DNA of 64,000 nucleotides, taken from positions 62,001 to 126,000 of the forward strand of contig MBPM02000052.1 of the NCBI GenBank assembly GCA_001695595.3. The letters run 5' to 3'. This document shows, one piece after another, positions 54,151 to 64,000 of the stretch. Under the pieces are notes generated by a model. That model was not told where the DNA came from. It ran no database searches and saw nothing but the letters and a program-made list of their open reading frames with translations. A program made the position numbers and the translations under genes. Source of the DNA: Plasmopara viticola. Taxonomy: Eukaryota > Oomycota > Peronosporomycetes > Peronosporales > Peronosporaceae. Positions within the stretch are counted from its first letter, which is position 1; every line of letters begins with the position of its first letter.

Positions 54151-56459
54151 AACTTGATCTGGCTTTTTTTGCTCTCATTTATAATTCGCATAAATGTAGC
54201 AATTTATTGCATAATAAATAGTGAAACCGAGATAGTTTCTAGGCACAAAGTCGTGAAACTGCATCTGAGTCTTTGAGCTGTGCGAATTAAAATTTCTTAA
54301 AAACGCCTTTATGCTATGCAAGATGGTGTGTAAAGCTGATAGGTAGAATTTGTAGCAAACTTGCGTTTAAGCAAATAGAGTTAAGGTTAATACATGAACG
54401 AATACAAAAAAATGGTAAAAAAAATTCGTTGATCCGCTTCGAAGACTTGTGAGACAACTAAGAATCACTATGCTCGCGTGATTTTTTTTCAATTAACGCT
54501 TCATCGTACGAGCCCTAAAGCAAAGCCTATGTAATACGGCTCAAGCACCTGTATTTGACGGAAAACTCATTCGCAATAGTTAAGCCCGTACAAGAAAAGT
54601 CTTCACTTTTATTCAAAGGGTAGAAAAGCTGGCTAGTTACCAAACTGAGTGATGGAGCGAATCCATTTTTTTGGTTCAAGGTTATTGTGCTGCACACATT
54701 TAGTTGCAGCAGCGATGCGTAGCTCTTCGCTTTGATAAAGCAGATGAGCAGGTGTGTGACTTTGTTTGTACGTAAATCAATACGAGTTTCGGATTATGCC
54801 CGCCTCATTTCTGAAATTGATATCAGACTTCATGTGCTTAGTTCATTTTTTAATAGTGTGAGTTGTATTATATACAGGTTTATTGGTAAAACCCTTTTCT
54901 AGAGTGAACGTCGTACGGTTACTGTAAAGCAGACTTATACAAATAAGCAGAGGTCATTAGACCATGTTTACGACTTAATAGAAGTACTGTCTTCTTCTTT
55001 TTTATCAATAAACTTGTATTAATCAATATGATAGTACTAACTAGATTATTTTGTCGACTCTACACTGTCGTCTTTGCCGTTCTTACCTAGTGTCTCGTTG
55101 TAATCTGATATTGAAGATATGGGCCAAACTTATCACACCCGAGCACCACGTAGCATCCCATCTTAAGCACCATTTGTCCTAAGATGACGACTTAGCCGCA
55201 AAAAGTTAAACTCATGCCGCGCATGTCGCTCAAATCTTCTTCAAAGCAAACAACGCCTAAGCCAAATCACCCACCAACATCAAGTACGATTAATAAAGAG
55301 AGTAGGTATTCTTCTAAAGCTCTCGCACTGCTCGCAAGAAGCACCATGTCGTAATCCTTAGCAATTCCTTTCGTACACTGTGCATAGCTGAGCCGCGCAT
55401 TCGCGCGTCCGTGCGTGGTACAATGTCAGTGCGCAAGTGACCAACCCGCCAGCTTAGCACCTTACGCACTTTGTGCCCGATACGCGATCATATTTTTGTG
55501 TACTAGTAAGATTGATGAGGCACAAGAGCACAAGCAGCACTAATAAAGTCTCCCATGACCTCAATCCTTGAGCAGCGCACAAGCTCATGCCCAACGGAAT
55601 AGCTGTGATCGCCTAAAGGGCTACGTTTGGTTTCGTGCGTATCATTGGCTCTGGGTGGCTGGCATCCATGGAAACTGAGCGTGAATCCTGTGTAACTCTT
55701 TGGGCCTGACTGTTAGCTGTTAGCTTCGCACAAAATTTATTATGTGTACAACCAAGGTCGTTTAGTGGATTAAAATAGCGGAGGTCTGGTACCGGCACGG
55801 TAGACCGTACTCTATTCTTATGCCGCGACAACATTTAAGGATCTTTATGGTGTTCAAGATCTGTAGTCTCTGTTCGCACTCTCGGTACTTTTAGCAAATT
55901 CTGTCCGTTCCGCTTAATACTCTCTTTTTAGTTGAAACTTTCAAATTGTGAACCGTAACATCATTCTTTCGTAATTACTGCGACCGCAATGGTCAATAGG
56001 GCCTTTAATATAAGCCCTCGAGGCATACACGCTTTTAACCCTCGTAAATCTCGCTGAAGGTCGTTATCTAAAGTATCTTTGACGCCAAGATTGTCTTGGC
56101 GAATACTAATTTTGACAATGATGACGAAGTCGCGCTGGAATTCTCTTCACGTGATATAGATTTTGACATTTTTACAAAGTAGAGGGAGCGAGGATGATGC
56201 CGTAGCGTCCTACGGCGTACAAGGTGTATTTGCCATAATGTGACTTGAGGCTGATGTCTGACGGATTCTTTTCATGTATTCAAAGGCCGCAACAACAACA
56301 GCCTCGGCCTGATTAGCCAAGAGATGTATTGTGCACCACAATTCCACGATTATCGAGCCTTATAGATTCACTTTTAATGTAGCCATTTGAGTCGCACCCC
56401 TCAAAACAAAAGTTGTGATACTCCATGACTCGATCCGGATTTTGGCCTGCCTTAGATAG
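54151..56459. other. Gene-free AT-rich DNA
   Basis: No gene recognised. The beginning is the effector gene's upstream region. No other structure identified. Confidence 0.45.
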
Positions 56460-58020
56460 TTCACCCTCACTCGACTTAAAAGACCCTCTCATAAAATGTG
56501 CGTGTATCATGAGCAGCATTGTTTAAAGTAAGCTCATCGAGTGAAAGCAAGGCCAAATAATATTTGCACGCACAACTCAATGTGTCTCCAATGATGCAAT
56601 TTGCTTGCTTTATCTGACCACTGGTCTACATTTGGGACCCTGTTAATTTATCTTTCTTAACATTCAAAACACATGAAGTGTTTGAGCAGTCCGAAATCCT
56701 TCACTCTCGGAGTCCATGTTAATTAGAGACATGATTGTGGAGCAGCGCTCTGGTTTGGCACCACACACCGTGTCTGGAACAGCCGACAAGTACCTTTAAT
56801 TGAAAAGCGTCAGCAGAGACCACAATATGCGTGTTGCCTGCTGAGGTCTTCGGCAGCACTTCATATTCATACATCGCCACCAATTTAATGCCCCCGGCAG
56901 CATCGGTAGTATTTGTTGAAGGCATAATTTGCTGACACGCTTTGCATGTGCGCACATCAACATACACAATTTGGTTAGCAATAATTGGTCTCAACCAAGC
57001 CATGCGTATTTTTTTACATATCTCTTGATCGAAATGACCGTCAAGTAGTGTATTGTGATTTTCATTGAAGAAATGATATTTTAAGCTGTCATTGTAAGGA
57101 AAATTATAAGTGCTGTAATTCAACAGATGGGCTTTCAAAAATTGCCTCGCGCTCACGGTGCAGACAATTTCGTGTTTGTGCCTTTTGATTCAGCGCTTTT
57201 CAAAGCGTGTGTCAGAACTACGCACATTGTCGCAAACAAATTGGTTCCTTTTAGGCTCGAGCCGCCAAAATTCGGACGCAATCATTCGAAGTGATACCTT
57301 GGTATCTGCTTTTAGCAATGCACTGCTGATGACAATATCTGAGTCACAGACGACACTTAATTATTTTTTTAATTCTTCAAAAATCGAGCAAACCTTAAGC
57401 CTCTTCTGCGTGATTTGCACCGTACTTGTAGGAACAATTAATTAGTCTAAGCCCTCCTCTATATTTAATGGAGCCGACTAATCCATAGCGGGATTGCTCA
57501 ACTTTGCATTTTTCAAAACGCTTCAAGCTGAATCTTTATCTGCAACGAAGAAACTTTTATATGCACTAGCATTAATTGTTTTGGTACACACACACCTCAA
57601 GTCTCTTCACAAGTCCAAATCAGGCTTTTATTGCTCTGCTCAAAAACGGACAGAATTGACATTAAAGTAAGCTTGCGCATACTTCTCGTGGGGCATAAAG
57701 ATCAGGCGACCACTTTTATTTGCTTAAAGTGTTCGAATAGAATGTCGGCGGAGAGAGAAGTTTTGACTTCTCTTAGCGATTCCCACTTAGTGATTTGCAC
57801 GAAAAAATACGTTAGTGACGTTACTTTATATCTTCGGTAATGACCACTGCCGTTTAATACCGTATTTGGTTTTAGAAACCCAGTCAATCTCTTGTCGTAC
57901 ATCTGATGCGTCATAAATTTTTAGGTAAATACGTCAAAGACGTGCGTCATGAGTACTCTCCTTGGATTTCTTATCAGAAAATTGTGCGGATCTGATGGAT
58001 CTTTTGGAATCAAAGATGCA
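56460..58020 (-). mobile_element. Decayed Ty3/gypsy polyprotein fragment, copy 2
   Basis: Minus-strand frame 57156-56719 (145 codons) contains RTCKACQQ, the second half of the integrase HHCC zinc segment, then AGGIKLV and SAGNTHIVVSADAF, the start of the integrase core, then CARLLHNHVSN-like text in a corrupted form. Upstream pieces (57930-57640) match 40750-41010 in reverse. It is better preserved than copy 1 but still broken. Confidence 0.75.
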
Positions 58021-59059
58021 CTTCGTACAATTGGTTGATTCTTCATGACTACAGCGACCACGTTTTGATTCGACATTAATGAAAGTTTGATATATTTCCT
58101 AGGTTATATGACCAATACTTCAGCTATTCTGATGGCTTTACGAGCCTTTCATACCTTTACTATGGACATCATGTCCAAATGAAGCTGATCATCCACAAAC
58201 AAAATAGGTTGCGCGAAGTAAACGTACGGGTACCACCCACACTATAAGTATATAGCCGAACGCAACCAAATATTTTATCCCTTCAAGTACAAGCTCTGTA
58301 TTGCTTAATAAGCGCCAAGCATCGCCGTCTTTACCTCAGCGATATTTATGTCTATGTGAGATAAACTTGTCGTATTATGCCAGCATAATTGTTCACGGAT
58401 GCTCCGATTCTCTATTGACATATACGATTGTCAGATTCCCATTCAGCAGAATATATGGTGCTCCACATTCACCTGAACAGCAGCGCCTTCGATGTCTTGA
58501 CTGTAAGCAAGCCTAAACTTCTTCACGCGCTGTCTACTTCCAAATATACTTGCATAATCAGAACTTTTCGTGCAACTCTTTAGTCTGTAGCCTGCCTTGC
58601 CTTGCACGGTATGTATTGAACAACACACAAGACAATGTCACTCCAAATGTGTGCCCTCAATGACATTTTATATGGCCAATTACGCCATTCACAACACGCA
58701 GCAAGTAAATTGTCCTTAAAAAGACGAAGTGACTTACGTGCCACTCCACGCACTCTGGTAGACTCTTGCTGCGCTACCCTGGCTTCAAGAGCCAACTTCT
58801 TAAACAGCAACATACATCAAATGCTGCTACTCATGAGCATCACTCACTTGGCTACGTGCCAAATAATGTGCGGTGATGGGACCTTCTAACTCCCACTGTC
58901 TTGGAGCTAAGCCAAATGTGTCAATCATATCTTGCAGTCATCTCTAAGTCTGATGAGCATCCCTTTACATTGATCTTTAAGCGACCTAAAATTTTGGACT
59001 TTCATCCTCGACACATTAGTATCCAGCTCTGACATTTTGAATCCCAGCACATTGATAAA
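58021..59059. other. Gene-free interval
   Basis: Two overlapping frames on opposite strands (58635-58889 and 58813-58580) are unrecognised. Nothing else seen. Confidence 0.4.
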
Positions 59060-59343
59060 CTCAGTTTTGTGTTTCCCAATCAGTGATATATCGCTCGCTC
59101 AATTTGGGACCTAATTTAATACCCGTATGATTTTAATTGAGGCAGCCGAAAGTTTGCCGCTGAAATGAACAAACAGTAACACCCTCAAGTGTGACTGCTC
59201 GACCGATCCTCACATCAACGGATGTGTTACAGCTGACTAAATATTAATCCGTGTTGAATGCCGATCCATAAATGGATCATTTAGCTAATAGCATCTCGTG
59301 TCAGATACTGCTTAGTCCGAGTGTGTGGATTGCAATTGCTCTA
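59060..59343 (+). mobile_element. SINE, family B, copy 2 (diverged)
   Basis: Diverged copy of 52001-52316: cccgtatgattttaattgaggcagccgaaag matches cccgtaggattcgagttaaggcagccggag. The end gctctaa also corresponds. The promoter head is degraded and no target duplication is visible. The left boundary is approximate. Confidence 0.65.
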
Positions 59344-60069
59344 ATGACTCAGTCTAGCGTCTGCGCCAATATTGCTTTTACTTTTTAGCATAGGAGGGTT
59401 TGCCGCAGCCCATCCACATTGAATCTGGAATGAGTTTTTATTTGCATCTCGTACCAATAACAAACAGCGCTCGACGCTTTCAAGCTCCAAGAGCTGAAAA
59501 AGTGAACATATGATATTTTCTTTTGTTAAGCGAGCACTGACAATGTCGCATTGGTAGATACAGCAAGTAGCTGACTTCATTTAACAGGGATGCATCGAAC
59601 ATATGTGCACGACGCCTTAGATTTTATAAGGATAGTCATCACGCCTTTTTCGGTAATCACTTAGCTAAGCATGCAATTGCAATCTGTGGTATGGAGCACT
59701 GAGTTTGTTTAGACTAAGTCCCTGTTGATCTTTCGGCTAAATTATGTCAAACTTCGAATTAATCCCTGTAACTCGACAAAATGAAGTTCTTTGATTGGAC
59801 GCTAGCTCCTTCCGAGATTTTTCGATCTGCGCTAAAGTTTCTGGCTCTTTAAGCTTTGATGTGCTTAGCATAGGTAATACTCACAGACTAAGTACTGCTT
59901 CGTGGTCAGCCGGAGGTGCTTCAACCGACAAATAGTTAAAGCGCGCATCTTAACGCGCTCTGATTGTTCGAAGCTCTCTTGCAGCATCTTCGAGTCTGAA
60001 AACAAATATTAGCCTATTTAGCGGATTTTGTATGCGAGACAAGCTACAAATTATTACTTCAAAAACGTG
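59344..60069. other. Gene-free interval
   Basis: No gene recognised; unassigned minus frame at 59580-59341. Confidence 0.4.
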
Positions 60070-60385
60070 GTTGCCTTCACGGCAATCACCGTTTAGCGGA
60101 TCGAACGAATAAGAAATGTCTAATATTGGATGGCTATAAGAAGCAGAAGCACTTTTTGTGCCAGTTCTACCGCCGACGCCAAGATTACAGAGTTTAATGG
60201 CGACGTTTTCACCAGCCCAAATTAATTAAGAGTGTTGTACACCCGCATATGTCTCCGATATAACAATATAGGAAATGAATAAGCACGCTATTCTCGACAG
60301 CCTATCTTGCCGATGCTTCATCGGTGCTTTTGACTTCATCGTCAGCACACATTTCTCTTTGCTTGATTAGCAGTATATTTCCAGC
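60070..60385 (+). repeat. Unknown repeat X, copy 2
   Basis: Direct copy of 38870-39190. Confidence 0.65.
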
Positions 60386-60779
60386 TTTAAGGATGTATGG
60401 AGTATCTCACAATTACATCATGCTTCGTATTAAAATATTCGCTGCATGATTTGGTTTCTCATTTTCGGAGAAATCGACAAAGCATTACGTGCTCAAGGTA
60501 TTCTTGTTGATGTGATCGACCACAAAATCAGATATCCGAAGTCAGGATAAAAAACGCATCAATCTTCTCTGCTAATGCGAACAATTATCAATTCAAATCT
60601 TAAGCCTCGACCTTGGAGCTGAAATCCCTAAGAGGCATGGACGCAAAAGCTGAAAGCAAAGAAAACAGCAGCTGCTGACAGCCAACTGAAAATGCTGGAA
60701 GCAAAGCTGATCAAGAGGCAAGCGATCAACATTTCGAGTCTGGTACGCTTTTGATAGGACCGCTATTAGAGAACTGATC
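60386..60779. other. Interval between repeats X and Y, second set
   Basis: No gene seen; probably more of the same decayed element. Confidence 0.4.
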
Positions 60780-61065
60780 TCACGCTTCTTCTAAGTAAAC
60801 CTCCACGACTATCCGGTAATATTTGTAGGCTTCTAAATATAGAGCAAAGCTTTATGGTGGGACTTTGGTACGAGTATCTGCAGCTTTGGTGGCAAACTAA
60901 ATCGCAAGTGTCAAACCAAAGATACGTACATTCGCCAAATTGTATAAGGTATAACGCCCCTTTCTCAGTCAAAGCGATAAAGATAGGCAAGGGTCATCGA
61001 GTCGCATAAGCAATCCCCACCTTGCAAACGAAGGAAAAGACTGTTGAAACTATTACAATCCTCCG
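60780..61065 (+). repeat. Unknown repeat Y, copy 2
   Basis: Direct, diverged copy of 37780-38080. Confidence 0.6.
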
Positions 61066-61109
61066 TTTTACCCTCACCAGCACTATCGGATACTTGATAA
61101 ACCCCTTCA

Positions 61110-61560
61110 CACGATGTCTCAACGCTCGACTTTGCACAAGGCAAATACGGGTGGCTATACGGCGGCCAATAGTGCCAATGGCACCGCCATATTGATTATA
61201 TGGCAGTGCTATAGGTCTAATAGCAAAAGGGGGAGCTTTCTGACGTAAATCGAAGGCGTGAGGGAAGATTTACGATTTTTGGGGAGTCGACTGTTCACTT
61301 AAAAAAATCCAATTGAATTAATTTTCTGTCCATTGCGCTACTCATGTGTTTTTAGGCCATTATTTAGCTCTTTGGAATTGATAACGAAATTAATTTTGAA
61401 AGGGTGTCAATAGCAACTTTCTTTATGCTTTCAACAGGGTGCCGGCTCCAACTCTAGTTTAGCTTTGCGTCGAGAACAGCCAAATTTGAATATTTTTCAT
61501 CAGAAGTGTTTGGTATGGAATCAATTGGGATGCTTTTCTATTAGCGGTTTTTGAACGTGG
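61110..61560 (-). repeat. Unknown repeat Z, copy 2
   Basis: Reverse-orientation copy of 37050-37440. Confidence 0.7.
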
Positions 61561-64000
61561 GGTCGAAATTTGCCAAAAAGCTGCCAGTCAATTTATGTTA
61601 TCTCCTCATTGTCACACAACGTTAAATGTGAATAAACGTGAACAATTATAATTGACGAATGAACGCAGCTCCTTGTTTTGGAAGAAAATTACAAGGTCTG
61701 ATATAATCCGACCTTTTTCGTTATAAACCAAACGTAGCCTTTCTCGATTCTCTGTAATTGTAATCTAGCTAGTAGTCACCACGAAATTGCATAGTAGTGC
61801 CAAAAGAGCCTTAACATTTATCATCTCAGCAACATCGGACAATGACACGGTTCGAGGCCTGGCTCTTGATCCGAATCATCTGAAGCTCTTCCTGGTGATA
61901 TGCGAGTAATGACTTTACCAAAGGTGGTAAGAGCAGAGGAGTGAGCTATCGGTAAAAAATTCTGTTGTAGTGTAGTGCTACTGTGTGGAGGATTTTTTTG
62001 GACAAAAGTCCGAAATAATCTGAGCAGCAAAGATAGTGTTCTGTGGCTACTGCATAGCACAGCCAACTTTTACTAATACTGCCGTCTGCTGCTTAATCAA
62101 TATTCAAAAGCGGTCATTATATAGAATCAAGTGTCTCTCTCGAACGGTTTATAACTCGAGTCCGGCTCATCAGGCAAAAATGTTTGACGGGGTATTGGCC
62201 GCCGAGTGCGCGGGTCGTTGACGTACACGAAAATTCCGAGACTCACTATCCTGAAGCATAAATTCGGACATAAAAAGCGTATTGGATGAACTGTGCGTTG
62301 ACCTCCGATTTCCAAATTGTTTGGGGTTTGTATGCCATTTCACCAGCTCGGACACCCAAAAGTACATGAAAAAAGGTTTTTGAAGCCATAAATTTGCTCA
62401 CTTGGCATACAAAATATTCTCAAACTCTCTTTTTTACATTAGATTTAGCCTTATAAGTAATGGTGGCATTCAATATAGCTAAGTTGCCACTATATTCGGT
62501 GTGTAGATCTGATTCCTTGTTCCCAATATTTTCTCCGGTCTCGGCTTGCATGAAATATAGCATTCAGGAATTTCCTTTCCATGGCAAATCAAACGTCATG
62601 ACGGTGCCGACACGAGCGATTTCGTCTGGACTCTCTGGGCTTGAGACGGCAGTTGTATAACTTTTGTCGTGCCCGGTATGGACTACATAGATCCGGCTGG
62701 AATATTTCTGTTTTTTGTGGCATGTGTAAAAAATCTCTTGAATGTCAAAGCTAGCCCATTGCATTTTCTAGTTCACATACATCAATATGTGAGTGATTGG
62801 AGGTTTCGTACCAAGGCGACAAAGCTTTGCCAATAGCAAATCCCGAATACACGTCAAATAGCAGAATTTGATCCTATAGACTACTCCTGACGCTAAAATT
62901 GAGGCGGACGAGCACATCGACGCGCCGGTCGAGCCGTTGATCAGTTTTCCTAATATGTTCTGCGGAGAAAATGCTGAAAAGATAAAAATCTTCTTTTGAC
63001 ACACCATGTTTACATGCTTCTTTCGCGCTGTAAGCTCATGGCTATGTCTCTGACCAATTGAAGATGACTAGGTTTGAAGGCCATTAATAAGGTCTGCGAA
63101 AGACTAACAACGTGGCATATATAAGACTTCCACTCGTGAGAGCCTTGGGCTTACTCAGATCGATGCAATGCAGAGCAATTGAGTAGTGCCTTAAAGCTTA
63201 TCGTCGATTATTGACGATCCGATGTACAGCAACGCATAAGCTACAGCCCACTTAAGCGCATTAATGAATGCCCTCTACTAGAGTATAAATTTGACGTTAC
63301 AATACATAGCGGGCTATTTAATGTCACCATAGGAGCAGATGAAATAAAACTCGCAATCTTCGTTAGAGTAGAAATCGATCCCGCTGGAGTAAACAACAAT
63401 GTTTATGGTAAGAGCTCCACTTGTAGACATAAGCGTTTAATGGTGCCCGCTGACAGTACGAAGAACAGATGAACAGATACAGTTGAGGGTGTTTTAAATA
63501 AAAATATTTGAAGGCATCACATGGACGGCTCCAAAACTTGCTTTATCTTACTCTTTCAAAGTCCAAATGGTTGAATAATGCGAGATTTAGTTGTTACTCC
63601 CATCAAGAGCAACTTGAAGTAGAGCTAGTTTCATGTACGGAAGGGTAGAGTCTCATAATACTGCTAAACAAAGCAGGACCGGCAAAAAAATGAAAAAAAT
63701 CTGTTGAAACAAGCGCTGCTAGCTACTTATTTGATATATTACCTTTCGTCACTTTCGGCCTGCAAAGGCAATGTGGGCCGCGAAAGTGAAGCACTACTCA
63801 ATCAGATACGAGCTGAAAGTGAGTACAGTAAAAGACGCATTGGTTGCCGCTTCCAAAGCTATGTCGATTGTGCCTTGTATCGAGTTTAACTCCAGCTGGC
63901 TCAAAATAATCGCTGAGAATAGGTCACGATAATTAGTTAGATGGGCATTTTTAAGCTAGGTAAAGCTTTGCAAGAAGGAATGGATCACGCATATCGAAGC
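61561..64000. other. Gene-free AT-rich DNA to the window end
   Basis: No gene recognised. Short frames (for example 62768-63007, 63704-63889) have no identifiable features. The frame at 63704-63889 (MKQALLATYLIYYLSSLSACKG) opens with a hydrophobic stretch but has no effector motif. Confidence 0.4.

Overview
The window reads as nuclear DNA of an oomycete, most likely a downy mildew. Short GT-AG introns (59-118 nt) with a GTACGN donor preference, a KIF-binding-protein homologue, an SR splicing factor and MCM2 place it in a eukaryote. An intact secreted RXLR-EER effector gene and a transmembrane leucine-rich-repeat gene of the type I associate with Phytophthora relatives place it in the oomycetes. 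The effector's N-terminus resembles what I recall of Plasmopara viticola effectors, but that species guess is recollection, not a search result.

Layout. (1) 1-6697: a tandem array of 16 tRNA-Lys-like genes in a ~302-bp repeat. Six units carry the same tRNA-derived SINE at the same position inside the tRNA 5' half, with a 19-bp target duplication that restores a full tRNA. (2) 6698-9700: no clear gene, one SINE-like insertion with 11-bp target duplications. (3) 9701-12803: a four-TM COPI-associated-like protein and a four-exon KIF-binding-protein gene. (4) 12804-17482: gene-free. (5) 17483-20469: MCM2 on the minus strand, two exons. (6) 20639-27182: a ~2.86-kb inverted repeat with an 814-bp spacer. 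Each arm holds a complete four-exon, 801-aa gene for a multi-pass membrane LRR protein, so the copies are divergent twins. (7) 27224-32490: a tightly packed cluster with VPS26 (retromer), an SRSF1-like SR protein, a zinc-finger/arginine-repeat protein and an HTH plus uracil-phosphoribosyltransferase-like protein. (8) 32491-64000: AT-richer, gene-poor DNA full of decayed Ty3/gypsy pieces, SINEs, tRNA-like relics and unidentified repeats, with one intact RXLR effector gene (52927-54009, minus) and an inverted, broken paralogue (43615-44470, plus).

The housekeeping genes (replication, splicing, vesicle traffic, microtubule motor regulation) are compact and share very short introns. The right-hand half fits the gene-sparse, repeat-rich compartment in which oomycete effectors usually sit. 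Exon joins for MCM2, VPS26, the SR protein, the zinc-finger protein, KIFBP and both LRR genes were worked out by hand from splice sites. In every case the summed exon length is divisible by three, which supports the models, but none was tested against transcripts.
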